Below are positions 56,315-64,000 of a stretch of DNA of 64,000 bases, in pieces (within the stretch, counting starts at the first letter, position 1; each line of letters starts with the position of its first letter). The notes under the pieces are model-generated. The model made no database searches and was not told where the DNA came from. It was given only the letters and a program-made list of their open reading frames with translations. The translations under genes and the position numbers were made by a program. Origin of the DNA: Alphaproteobacteria bacterium (GTDB lineage: Bacteria; Pseudomonadota; Alphaproteobacteria; Micropepsales; Micropepsaceae); assembly GCA_003158585.1 (NCBI GenBank), contig PMKE01000071.1, forward strand, positions 81,191-145,190, in the 5' to 3' direction.

Positions 56315-59300
56315 CTATTCCGTTTGCTGCCGAAGGTCCTGCATGAAGGTCTTCAGCGTATCGATGGAAGCAACCTGAGAAGCGGCGTCGCGGAAGGCCA
56401 GCCCGTGCAGGTCGATGCGCTGGGTGACGACGGCAAAGGCGCTGGCGTCGGGGCTCGCTTTCATCTTGACGCCGAAATGCGTGCGCAGGCGGTCGAGGCC
56501 GGCTTCGTCGTTGGCGAGCGAAAAGGCGACGGCGGCGCGCATCGCCGTCTGGCGTTCTTCGGCGGTGAGCGGCGAGGCTTCGTTCCAGCGCGTGCCGAGC
56601 GCTTCCTCGGCCGTCTGGGCGGCGAGCGGCCAGTTGCTGCTCTGCCAATAGATGTCGGCGCGCAAGCGCTGGGTGTCCGGCGCCTGATCGACGGCAAGGA
56701 GTTCGAGCGCCTGATCCCACTGCTTCTGTTCGGCCAGCGCGCGGGCCTCCATCAGAAGACGCTGATGCGCCACCTCGTCCGGCAAGGTGGAGATCTGCGT
56801 GCTGCGCAAGGTTTCGAGCACGGCGCCGGGTTTGTGGTCCATCAGCTGGACCATGGCGAGTCTGGTGGCGACCTGAGCGCGCGCCACTCCGTCCAGCCGC
56901 TTGTCGATCTGGTACTGGAGCAGGTCCGCGGCCGGTCCCAGAAGATCGACGGCCACCAGCCGGTCCGACATGTGGCGGATCATCTCGTCGCCCTCGGGGC
57001 CGATGGGCGTCAGTTCGATGAAGTCGTAGAACACTGACAGCGCTTCGACCGGCGGCATGCCGTCGGCCTTGCCGTTGAGGAAAAGATCGACGAAGGCGGC
57101 GCGCATGTCGTCCTGCGCCTTGCCCGACATATCATCGTTGGGAAAGTTCGCGGTGGCGATGCGCAGCGTCTGAAGTCCTTCGCGCCAACTCTTCTGGGCG
57201 AAGTAGATCGAGGCGAGCGCGCGCAGGGTCTTCAGCTCCAGCTGGTCGCCGCGCCAGCGGTAACGCAGCCGTTCCAGCGCATTGATCGCCTGGGCCGGCT
57301 TCATGGTGCCCGCCGCCAGGCCCGCGGTGACGCGGTAGTAGACGGCTTGCGCCGCCTGTTGCTCGTTGCCGCTCGATTCCACCAGAGCGAACAGACGGTC
57401 GGCGTCGCGTCTGCGGCGTTCCGCGGCATAGAGCCGGGCGCGGTCGAGCGCCGCCTGGAGCATCAACGGCTTGTCCAGCCGGTCGGAAAGACCCGCAAGC
57501 TGCGCGTCGGCGATCTCGAGCCGTCCGATGCCCAGCGCCGCCTCGGCGGCGGCAAGGCGCTCCCGCGCCCGCATGTCGGGTTCATAGGCATCCATCACCG
57601 GTGCGGCGCGCTCCAGATCGGTGCGAGCCGGGTCCCAATTCTCCTGCGCAGCCTCGATCAGTCCGCGCCACAGAGCGGCGTGGCGGTCGGCGTCGAACTG
57701 CGCGCCCGCCAGATCGTTGTGCGCTTCGCGATAACGGCCCATCTGGAGATTTGCCGCCGCGCGCATGGTCTGAAGCTGCATGTCGCTCTGCAGGGCGGGA
57801 TCGTCCGCCTGCAAGATGTTGATGATTCCCAGCGCTTCGGCGGCGAAGCTGTTGGCCAGATAGAATTGCGCCAGCGTCAGGCGGGCCCATCCTGCGGCTT
57901 GCGGCCTCAGCCGCGCCACGGCGGCGCGCAACCGGCGCTCCGTGGCAAGGAAGGTGCCGCCGCTGATCTTCCGCCATCTGGGGAAGTCGAGGAAGCAGGG
58001 GCCTTGGCCGCTGCGGGCCAGGGCCTCGGGCGTACCGGCGGCCAGGGAGGCGGGGGTGAGCGACAATCCGCCCGCGCGCGTGATCGTCACGCGTGTGCCG
58101 GCGATCGTCACCGAAAGGTCGTCGACGAAAGGCAGCAGCACGATGCCAGAGGCCGTCTCGAGGGCGGAGAACTCGACATAATTGCGTTCGTTTGCCGTCT
58201 TCCTGCCGGCCGCGCCCGGAATCAAGGTCAACTCGTCGCCGGCTTCGGGATCGACCAGCTTCATCGGCTGGGTAACGCCGGGAAGCAGCGTCGAGATCGA
58301 GGAGCTGCCCGGACGGTCCTGGTTGCGGGCAAAGCCGATGGCGAGCGCGGTCGAATCCACATGCGGCGCGATCACGACCTTGAGAGTCGAGCCTTCGGCA
58401 AAGGCGGCGATCTGTTCCGGCTGCTTCAGGGAGATGCGCAGTTGCGTCGAGTTGCTGGTGGTTGCCGCATCGATGGCGGCGGGGAAGTCGCCGAGCTGCG
58501 CCTTCAGCTTGGTGGCGTCGAGCCGCGGCGCATCCTGAAGGATGATCCAGGCGGTCAAACCGCGGATGAATACGGCCGAACCGCGCCGTCCGGCACCAGG
58601 GAAAGTCAGCACGGCGCCGTCGCGCGTCAATTTGCTGTCGGCGATCTGGACGTCGGGTGGCGTACCGGCCGGCGGCGCAACGGCTGCCGTATCCGCCGGC
58701 TGCGGTTCGGTGACCGCCTGCTGCGGTTGATCGGCGGCGGGCTTGGTCCGGCCGTTAAGCTTTGCCGCGGCATCCAAGATCGCTTGCGCCTTTGCCGCCG
58801 CCGTCGAGGCCTCGTTGTCGGACGGATTATAGGCGTCGGCATCGGTCCTCGGCGCCAGCACGTCAATGACGACATGCGTCCCGTCGCGGAAGTTGCGGAA
58901 GCCGGAGGCCGCGTCTGTGACGAATTCGACGACGGTCCCCTTGTTCTCGATGTGCCAGCCGGCGGCTTTCACCCAGGGCGGCGCCTGATTGTTGATGGCC
59001 GTGAAGTCGAGATTCGCCAGCGCCTCGAAGCGGACCGTCAGCTTTCCCGCCCCCGGAAACGCCGCATAAGGCACGTTGCGAGACCAGTCGAAGACGATGC
59101 GCGTGTAGTTGCGATAGGTCCCCGCATGGACCTTGAGGGTTTCGATTTTGGTGGGATCGACCGTTTTGCCCGGCGGCGGGGGCGGCGGCGGAAGATTGGG
59201 CGTCGTGCCGGCATAACTCAGAGGTGCCAGGTCGACGGCGAACCTGCCGGCAGAGGAACTGGTGTGGACGCGCACGGACTGCGTCAGCGCGAAGCGGAAG

Positions 59301-59578
59301 GTCTTGCCGTCCGGATCGGCGCGCGCGCTGGCAAGATAGGCGGGGACGGCCTGGGCGACGGCGTTGGGTGTGATCGCCGGCTTGCGGTTGAATGAGATCG
59401 TCAGGACCGCGCCGACGGCTTGCGCGGACACCTTGTCGGCCGGCGTCAGTCCGAACAGAAGCCGTGCAAATCCATTCTCTGTCGAAGCCGCGAAAGAATC
59501 GGCCTTGGCGCCCGGCGCGCAGCTCAGCACGGCGCAGACGAGGCAGAAGCGGAAGAGGTTTCGCACGAACCGTTGCAT
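56315..59578 (-). CDS. Large exported TPR protein at the end of the fliL-fliM operon
   Basis: From ATG 59578 it is 1087 aa with a signal peptide (FVRNLFRFCLVCAVLSCAPGAKA); the track uses a TTG six codons earlier. The N-terminal ~500 residues are beta-rich, with two AMIN-like parts (KVSAQAVGAVLTISFNRKPA, YTRIVFDWSRNVPYAAFP) and a Pro-rich linker. The C-terminal ~550 residues are TPR-like helical pairs (LTLAQFYLANSFAAEALGII, LKTLRALASIYFAQKSWREGL). AMIN domains bind cell wall or secretin-like complexes in known proteins. Position downstream of motE-fliM suggests a periplasmic flagellar role. Confidence 0.78.
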   Translation of the reverse strand: MQRFVRNLFRFCLVCAVLSCAPGAKADSFAASTENGFARLLFGLTPADKVSAQAVGAVLTISFNRKPAITPNAVAQAVPAYLASARADPDGKTFRFALTQSVRVHTSSSAGRFAVDLAPLSYAGTTPNLPPPPPPPGKTVDPTKIETLKVHAGTYRNYTRIVFDWSRNVPYAAFPGAGKLTVRFEALANLDFTAINNQAPPWVKAAGWHIENKGTVVEFVTDAASGFRNFRDGTHVVIDVLAPRTDADAYNPSDNEASTAAAKAQAILDAAAKLNGRTKPAADQPQQAVTEPQPADTAAVAPPAGTPPDVQIADSKLTRDGAVLTFPGAGRRGSAVFIRGLTAWIILQDAPRLDATKLKAQLGDFPAAIDAATTSNSTQLRISLKQPEQIAAFAEGSTLKVVIAPHVDSTALAIGFARNQDRPGSSSISTLLPGVTQPMKLVDPEAGDELTLIPGAAGRKTANERNYVEFSALETASGIVLLPFVDDLSVTIAGTRVTITRAGGLSLTPASLAAGTPEALARSGQGPCFLDFPRWRKISGGTFLATERRLRAAVARLRPQAAGWARLTLAQFYLANSFAAEALGIINILQADDPALQSDMQLQTMRAAANLQMGRYREAHNDLAGAQFDADRHAALWRGLIEAAQENWDPARTDLERAAPVMDAYEPDMRARERLAAAEAALGIGRLEIADAQLAGLSDRLDKPLMLQAALDRARLYAAERRRRDADRLFALVESSGNEQQAAQAVYYRVTAGLAAGTMKPAQAINALERLRYRWRGDQLELKTLRALASIYFAQKSWREGLQTLRIATANFPNDDMSGKAQDDMRAAFVDLFLNGKADGMPPVEALSVFYDFIELTPIGPEGDEMIRHMSDRLVAVDLLGPAADLLQYQIDKRLDGVARAQVATRLAMVQLMDHKPGAVLETLRSTQISTLPDEVAHQRLLMEARALAEQKQWDQALELLAVDQAPDTQRLRADIYWQSSNWPLAAQTAEEALGTRWNEASPLTAEERQTAMRAAVAFSLANDEAGLDRLRTHFGVKMKASPDASAFAVVTQRIDLHGLAFRDAASQVASIDTLKTFMQDLRQQTE

Positions 59579-59614
59579 AAAGAAAACCCTGTCCAATCCG
59601 AACGTGCGTCTGAC

Positions 59615-60349
59615 CTATTTGCTCGCCTTTGGATTTGCGGCCGTCGGCGTCGCAGCTGCCGTTCTCGGCTTGGCCGCCGGTACCGCGGCTGCCGGTATCG
59701 CGGTTGCCGGTACCGTGGTCGCTGGTGCGGGTGCGGCGGGAGGATTTGGCGGCGCCACGAACTCGGGCAGCTTGAGATGGTCGGCCAGCTTGATCGTCAA
59801 TTTCTGTGCGGCATCCGCGTTCATGGCGGCCAGGATCGGCGCCAGTGCGTCCGACTTCATGGCCTGTGCCACGGGGATGAGCACGCTATCGTCGAGATTG
59901 TTGAAGATGCGCGCCGCATCCTTGGGTTTCATGGCCGTGTAGGTCTTCACCAGAGACGCAAGCTGCGCCTTCTCCACCGTGTCGCGCTCGCCCAGTAGCG
60001 CCGCGATGTGGTCCTGTAGCTGCTTCAGCGTGGCGATCTTGTCGTCGACGCGGGCTTCCGCGGCCGCCAGCACCTGCGACCGCATGGCGATGTCGGCCTC
60101 GCGCGCATCGAGGGCCTCGCGCCGCTTGGCGAGACTGGACAGAACATCCACTTCGGCGGCGCTGTCCGAGCGCGTTTCCTCGGCGGCGGGATCGCTCGCC
60201 ACGGGCGCCGTGTCCCTGGCCAGCACGGCCATATCGCCTAACTGGGCCGCCTTCGGCTCCTGCGCCCATGCGCTGCGCACCAGGCCCTCGCTTTTTAGGC
60301 CGAGTAGCGCAAGGCCCACAACGACCACAGCGGGCAGCAACGGTTTCAT
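59615..60349 (-). CDS. MotE-like flagellar motility chaperone
   Basis: The 244-aa protein has an N-terminal TM/signal (LLPAVVVVGLALLGLKSEGLV) and a coiled coil (residues 65-125, SLAKRREALDAREADIAMRS, VDDKIATLKQLQDHIAALLG). It ends in an MgtE-N-like helical domain, MKPKDAARIFNNLDDSVLIPVAQAMKSD, and a Pro/Ala tail of PATTVPATAIPAAAVPAA. This matches MotE, which stabilises MotC or stators in the periplasm of alphaproteobacteria. It overlaps the DUF6468 gene by 4 bp. Confidence 0.85.
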   Translation of the reverse strand: MKPLLPAVVVVGLALLGLKSEGLVRSAWAQEPKAAQLGDMAVLARDTAPVASDPAAEETRSDSAAEVDVLSSLAKRREALDAREADIAMRSQVLAAAEARVDDKIATLKQLQDHIAALLGERDTVEKAQLASLVKTYTAMKPKDAARIFNNLDDSVLIPVAQAMKSDALAPILAAMNADAAQKLTIKLADHLKLPEFVAPPNPPAAPAPATTVPATAIPAAAVPAAKPRTAAATPTAANPKASK

Positions 60350-60729
60350 CTTACGGCCTTCAGGGAGTCGAGACGGTGCATGACGCTGCCCGACGGTAGA
60401 TTGGCGGCGGCCGGCACGGCGCGGTCGAAGCGCTGCGCGATGCGTTCGCCGGAGGATGCGAGGACGGAAAGCTCGTCGGCGACGGCGCGGGCGCGCTTCA
60501 GCCGCTCGTCCAGGGTTTCCGCGGCACCGGCTGCTGCCGATTTGAGGGCGCGCAGCGAAGCACCGGCGCCCGCGATGGCGGCGTTAAGCTCGCCGATCAT
60601 GGTCTTGAGGCTGTCCTGGCCCTTGCGGACCGCGGCCAGGCGCCGTTCCAGCACGATGCAATAGACTAGCGTCGCGGCGAGCAGCACACTCAATATCAGT
60701 TCGAGAACTTGGGCGAGGGTGATGTGCAT
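60346..60729 (-). CDS. DUF6468-type single-TM protein between fliM and motE
   Basis: The 127-aa protein has one N-terminal TM helix (VLELILSVLLAATLVYCIVL), followed by a coiled coil with RRLAAVRKGQDSLKTMIGEL and DERLKRARAVADELSVL. I recall it as the DUF6468 family found in this exact position in alphaproteobacterial flagellar operons. Its role in the motor is not established. Confidence 0.8.
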   Translation of the reverse strand: MHITLAQVLELILSVLLAATLVYCIVLERRLAAVRKGQDSLKTMIGELNAAIAGAGASLRALKSAAAGAAETLDERLKRARAVADELSVLASSGERIAQRFDRAVPAAANLPSGSVMHRLDSLKAVR

Positions 60730-60738
60730 CGTTATCTC

Positions 60739-61833
60739 CTAGAGCGCGCGCGAAGCGTCGGTGCGCTCGATGGCTTCCTCGATGCGCACGGCGACGGACG
60801 TTCCCGCCCGTCCCATGCGTCCGCGCAGCAGCGGCACGCCGCGGCAGCGCATCTCGATCTTGGAATCCGGCGTGGCGTTGAGCATCACCGTCTCGCCGAC
60901 CTGAAGGTTCATGATCTTGTTGAGCGGCATGATCTGTTCGTCGAGGATGGCGTCGATCTCGAGCCTGGTGGACCACAGCTCGGTCGCCAGATGGCCTTCC
61001 CAGATGGAGTCGCGGCCGAATTTCTCGCCCATGAACTGCTGCAGCAGGAGCTTGCGGATCGGCTCCAGCGTGGCATAGGGCAGCAGCAGCTCGGTGCGTC
61101 CGCCGCGGTCTTCCATGTCGACGCGCAGCTTGACGAGGATTGCCGCATTGGCCGGCCGGGCGATCGCCGCGAAGCGCGGATTGGTTTCCAGACGGTCGAG
61201 TTGGAAGTTGACCGGCGCCAGAGGCTCGAAGGCCTGGCACATGTCCTGGAGGATCACCTCGATCATCCGCTGCACCAGCGTGCGTTCGATGGTGGTGTAG
61301 GGTCGGCCCTCGATCCGCATGGCGGAGGAACCGCGCCGTCCTCCCAGAAGCACGTCGACGATCGAGTAGATGAGGTTGGAATCGACGGTGAACAGGCCGT
61401 AATTGTCGAGCTGTTCGGCGTGGAACACCGCCAGGATGGCGGGCAGGGGGATCGAGTTCAGGTAATCGCCGAAGCGGATGGAGGTGATGTTGTCCAGGCT
61501 GACTTCGACGTTGTCCGAGGTGAAATTGCGCAAACTGGTCGTCATCAGCCGGACCAGCCGGTCGAAGACGATTTCCAGCATCGGCAGGCGCTCGTAGGAA
61601 ACGAGCGCGGAATTGACGATGGCCCTGACGCCCGACTTGTCCTGAAGCTGGTCGCTGCTGACATCGAAGCCGAGGAGGGAATCGATTTCCTCCTGATTGA
61701 GGATGCGCTCCGCCGGACCGGCGCCGGCTTCGGCAGAAGCGGCGTCGGCGGCGACGGTTTCGGGCGCAACGGCTTCCGTATTGGCGGCAGCTTCTGGTTT
61801 TTCGTCTACAGGGGTTTCCGGTTGGTCGGCCAT
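60739..61833 (-). CDS. fliM: Flagellar motor switch protein FliM
   Basis: FliM forms the C-ring and binds phospho-CheY. The 364-aa product has the N-terminal EIDSLLGF (CheY-binding EIDALL-type) at residue 46. It also has the middle domain with LPMLEIVFDRLVRLMTTSLR, YSIVDVLLGGRRGSSAMRIEG and RPYTTIERTLVQRMIEVILQ. The C-terminal SPOA domain has MNLQVGETVMLNATPDSKIE. The N-terminal 40 residues are an acidic Ala/Glu-rich extension. Confidence 0.97.
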   Translation of the reverse strand: MADQPETPVDEKPEAAANTEAVAPETVAADAASAEAGAGPAERILNQEEIDSLLGFDVSSDQLQDKSGVRAIVNSALVSYERLPMLEIVFDRLVRLMTTSLRNFTSDNVEVSLDNITSIRFGDYLNSIPLPAILAVFHAEQLDNYGLFTVDSNLIYSIVDVLLGGRRGSSAMRIEGRPYTTIERTLVQRMIEVILQDMCQAFEPLAPVNFQLDRLETNPRFAAIARPANAAILVKLRVDMEDRGGRTELLLPYATLEPIRKLLLQQFMGEKFGRDSIWEGHLATELWSTRLEIDAILDEQIMPLNKIMNLQVGETVMLNATPDSKIEMRCRGVPLLRGRMGRAGTSVAVRIEEAIERTDASRAL

Positions 61834-61839
61834 GTCGTC

Positions 61840-62397
61840 CTACTGGATAATCATTTCCTTGAGGAGCACGTCGCGCACGCGATAAGGCGCGGCGGCCACA
61901 TTGGTGCGGCGCAACAGTTCCTCTTTGATGCGCATGATTCCGGCCGAGCCCTTCAGGTCGTCGGCTCTGAGCTCGCGCAGATAACCCTGGAACTGATCGA
62001 CGATGCGCGGGGTCAGCGCCTGCACGCCGGCCTTTTCCTCCGCCGTGAAGAGTTCCAGCGATACCGAGAGCTTGAGATAGGCGGCCGATCCGTCCGAGGT
62101 CTGGATGTTCACGATGAGATCGGGCACGTCGTAATACGCCACCTGCGGCGGCGTGGCCGGGATTTCCGGAACCGAGGCGGTCTCGGCGTTTCCGCTTGAG
62201 CCCGACCCGCTGAAGACGAAGAAGTAAAGTCCGGCGCCGACACCCAGTAGCAGCACCAGCGCGCCGCCTCCGGCGATCATCAGGAGCTTCTTGTTGCCGA
62301 GCAGTTTCTTAACGAAACCTTGCTTTGTCTCGACCTTCTTCTCGCCCTCTTCACCTTCTTCGGGGTCGGGTGCCGGGAGTTTTTCTTGCTTTGCCAT
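61840..62397 (-). CDS. fliL: Flagellar basal body-associated protein FliL
   Basis: FliL is a single-pass protein near the stators. The 185-aa product has a charged N-terminal tail (PDPEEGEEGEKKVETKQGF), one TM helix (LLMIAGGGALVLLLGVGAGLYFFVF) and the periplasmic stomatin-like domain with YDVPDLIVNIQTSDGSAAYLKLSVSLE. It starts the fliL-fliM-DUF6468-motE-TPR operon. Confidence 0.94.
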   Translation of the reverse strand: MAKQEKLPAPDPEEGEEGEKKVETKQGFVKKLLGNKKLLMIAGGGALVLLLGVGAGLYFFVFSGSGSSGNAETASVPEIPATPPQVAYYDVPDLIVNIQTSDGSAAYLKLSVSLELFTAEEKAGVQALTPRIVDQFQGYLRELRADDLKGSAGIMRIKEELLRRTNVAAAPYRVRDVLLKEMIIQ

Positions 62398-62441
62398 CGT
62401 TCGTCCGCATTCAGAGGCTTAACGGCGACGTTATGCTCGCG

Positions 62442-62449
62442 TGGTTAAG
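62442..62449 (-). promoter_or_regulatory. CtrA half-site-like sequence upstream of fliL
   Basis: The minus strand reads TTAACCAC, one base from the TTAACCAT half-site, 45 bp upstream of the fliL ATG. The Caulobacter fliL promoter is a known CtrA target, but the site here is only a half-match. Confidence 0.35.
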
Positions 62450-62484
62450 GAGTGGTTCAAATCGCCTGCGACGGCAGAGTTCCC

Positions 62485-62501
62485 CCGGCAGAAATTGCCG
62501 G
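62485..62501 (+). promoter_or_regulatory. ftr-like dyad between fliL and flgF
   Basis: CCGGCA-N5-TGCCGG, a perfect dyad of the same type as those upstream of the flagellins. It is 50 bp upstream of the flgF -24 element. Confidence 0.6.
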
Positions 62502-62551
62502 AGACAGACGAGAGGGGTGCAGAAAACCAGCAGAACCGGCGGTCTCATGAA

Positions 62552-62566
62552 TGGCACGGCCCGTGC
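62552..62566 (+). promoter_or_regulatory. Sigma-54 promoter of flgF-flgG
   Basis: TGGCACGGCCCGTGC keeps TGGCACG and TGC of the consensus with one mismatch and the right 10-bp spacing between GG and GC. It is 42 bp upstream of the flgF ATG. Confidence 0.82.
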
Positions 62567-62608
62567 AGCCCGCAGAAGCGGCGAAGGACCAGAAGGGATC
62601 CCTGCCCC

Positions 62609-63346
62609 ATGGATAATGCATCTCTCGTAAGTCTTTCCTACCAGCTTGCGGCCTTCCGCTCGATGGATGTGATCGCCAACAATCTGGCGAACGTGTCGAC
62701 GCCTGCCTACAAGCGAGAAGACGCGAAATTCGAGGAGCTGATCCAGCAGGTCCAGCCGGCCGAGGACCAGAGTGGTCCGCAGACCTTAAGTTTCGTGAGC
62801 GACGCCGGCACGGTGCGCGATCTGAGCGAAGGCCGGCTCGACACGACGGGCTCCCCCTACGATTTGGCTATCAGCGGCAAGGGTTATTTCGTCATCCAGA
62901 CCGCGGGCGGCGAGCGCTACACGCGCAACGGCCATTTCACTCTCAACGCCGACGGCGTGATCGTCACCGGCGAAGGCGATCCGGTTCTCGGCGACGGCGG
63001 GCCGATCACCATCGCGGCGGACGACGGCGATATCGGCATCGGGGCTGACGGCACGGTCAGCGGCAAGCAGGGGCAAATTGCCAAGCTGCGCCTGGTGACC
63101 TTCGCCGACGAGCGGGCGCTCAAGAAGACGGGGGCTAGCCTTTACTCCACCGGTCAGACTCCCGAACCGGCGACGGAGGCAAAGCTCACCCAGGGCATGC
63201 TCGAAAACTCCAACGTCCAGCCCGTCATCGAGATTTCACGCATGATCGAAGTCATGCGCGCCTACGAAGCGACCGCGACACTGGCAAAGAGCGCGGATGA
63301 CCTGAAACGCCGGGCCGTCGAAAAGCTCGGCACCGTCCCGGGATAA
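62609..63346 (+). CDS. flgF: Flagellar basal-body rod protein FlgF
   Basis: FlgF is a proximal rod protein. The 245-aa product starts MDNASLVSLSYQLAAFRSMD and has VIANNLANVSTPAYKRED, the rod signature. SPYDLAISGKGYFVIQTAGG and the C-terminal MIEVMRAYEATATLAKSAD confirm the family. I start at ATG 62609; the track's earlier codons run through the promoter. Confidence 0.96.
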   Translation: MDNASLVSLSYQLAAFRSMDVIANNLANVSTPAYKREDAKFEELIQQVQPAEDQSGPQTLSFVSDAGTVRDLSEGRLDTTGSPYDLAISGKGYFVIQTAGGERYTRNGHFTLNADGVIVTGEGDPVLGDGGPITIAADDGDIGIGADGTVSGKQGQIAKLRLVTFADERALKKTGASLYSTGQTPEPATEAKLTQGMLENSNVQPVIEISRMIEVMRAYEATATLAKSADDLKRRAVEKLGTVPG

Positions 63347-63358
63347 GGAGAAGCAGCC

Positions 63359-64000
63359 ATGCGCGCCCTTAGTATCGCAGCCACCGGAATGCTCGCACAG
63401 CAGACCAACGTCGAAGTCATCGCCAACAACTTGGCGAACATGAACACGACCGGTTACAAGCAACAGCGTGCGGCGTTCCAGGATCTTCTCTATCAGAACA
63501 TCCAGCAGGCCGGCGCCCAGTCCTCGGACGCGGGCACGCTGCTGCCCTCGGGAATCCAGCTCGGCGCGGGTGTGCGCACGGCTGCGGTCTACCGCGTCAC
63601 CGGTGCCGGCGACCTCAAGAGCACCTCCAACCCCTATGACGTGGCGATCAACGGGGCGGGCTATTTCCGCGTCCAGATGCCGGACGGCACCGACGCCTAC
63701 ACGCGCGACGGCAATTTCTCGTTGTCGCCGGAAGGCCAGCTCGTAACGCAACAGGGCTATGTCGTGGCGCCGGGTATTGCCATCCCCTCCACCGCGACGG
63801 CCGTGACGATCAACAGCCAGGGCCAGGTACAGGTGACGATTCCGGGGCAGACGGCGACACAGACTGTAGGCCAGCTCGAACTGACGCGCTTTCCGAACGA
63901 CGCAGGCCTCAAGGCGAACGGCGACAACCTGTTCTCTGAAACCGCCTCGTCGGGCGCGCCGCAGGCCGGCGTTCCGGGTTCGACGGGATACGGCACGATC
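63359..64000 (+). CDS. flgG: Flagellar distal rod protein FlgG (3' end cut)
   Basis: FlgG forms the distal rod. The visible 214 residues start MRALSIAATGMLAQQTNVEV and NNLANMNTTGYKQQRAAFQD, then SNPYDVAINGAGYFRVQMPDG and the D2-type GQLELTRFPNDAGLKANGDN. The usual length is about 262, so roughly 48 residues lie beyond the window. It is missing from the track because it has no stop here. AAGGAG at 63345-63350 overlaps the flgF stop and precedes the ATG, giving tight coupling. Confidence 0.97.
   Translation, partial: MRALSIAATGMLAQQTNVEVIANNLANMNTTGYKQQRAAFQDLLYQNIQQAGAQSSDAGTLLPSGIQLGAGVRTAAVYRVTGAGDLKSTSNPYDVAINGAGYFRVQMPDGTDAYTRDGNFSLSPEGQLVTQQGYVVAPGIAIPSTATAVTINSQGQVQVTIPGQTATQTVGQLELTRFPNDAGLKANGDNLFSETASSGAPQAGVPGSTGYGTI

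Noticed and set aside
55863-56346. Several overlapping small ORFs on both strands
   Set aside because: Composition is that of noncoding GC-rich DNA and none resembles a transposase or known small protein.
1-64000. CRISPR arrays, tRNA and rRNA genes, prophage
   Set aside because: I looked for regularly spaced direct repeats, tRNA arm signatures and phage structural or integrase genes and saw none.

Overview
This is a high-GC chromosomal segment from an alphaproteobacterium. The evidence is the gene order leuS-lptE-holA-hisF, the alphaproteobacterial flagellar regulators FlbT, FlaF and FlbY, a MotE/DUF6468/FliM/FliL block, and intergenic motifs that look like sigma-54 promoters, FlbD-type ftr sites and CtrA boxes. 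These features recall the Caulobacterales and nearby lineages. I cannot fix the genus from sequence alone. I found no tRNA, rRNA, CRISPR array or intact insertion sequence.

Layout. 1-10 kb: housekeeping genes (hisF, holA, lptE, leuS, a DUF3576 lipoprotein, a porin-like protein, pyrE, a ThiE-like protein, a YggS-type PLP protein, ribA). 10-24 kb: an OmpR-type response regulator, a DUF2807-like secreted protein, a class A penicillin-binding protein, a YgjP-type metalloprotease, dsbB, coq7, an HNH nuclease, an esterase, gluQ, a self-contained wHTH/membrane-protein operon with a visible operator, a vWA protein, hisE, hemD and an alpha/beta hydrolase. 24-29.3 kb: flagellin core (FlmG/FlbA-like TPR glycosyltransferase, flbT, flaF, two flagellins). 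29.5-44 kb: a large sugar locus. Minus strand: sulfotransferase, methyltransferase, split transketolase, SDR, ATP-grasp enzyme, GH57-like protein, PseB, PseC. Plus strand: a NeuB-family synthase and a fused SpsF/PseF-SpsG/PseG protein. A second TPR glycosyltransferase closes it. 44-49 kb: a large FlaEY-like protein behind two perfect CtrA-type boxes, then flgI-flgJ-flbY. 49-54.5 kb: gpmA, an EnvC-like factor, ctpA, a divergent polysaccharide deacetylase and rppH. 54.5-56.3 kb: an AT-richer accessory patch with repeats, a remnant of an AHH-type toxin and a probable immunity gene. 56.3-64 kb: TPR protein, motE-like, DUF6468, fliM and fliL on the minus strand; flgF and flgG (cut) on the plus strand.

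How the genes work together. The centre of interest is 24.5-47 kb. Flagellins, their FlbT/FlaF regulators and two TPR-glycosyltransferases bracket a pathway that should build a CMP-activated nonulosonic acid (pseudaminic or legionaminic type). Inserted in the same transcription unit is a second module (two-chain transketolase, SDR, zinc-finger C-methyltransferase-type enzyme, ATP-grasp enzyme, GH57-like enzyme, sulfotransferase) that is not part of the standard pathway. No PseH acetyltransferase is present. This could encode an undescribed flagellar or surface sugar.

The window is also rich in small mobile or palindromic DNA: five copies of a GCGCAATC..GATTGCGC hairpin family (one supplies the C-terminus of an enzyme), three copies of a TGTCATCCCGG family, a 275-bp element with 26-bp terminal inverted repeats after hisE, and a probable in-frame palindromic insertion inside the alpha/beta hydrolase.
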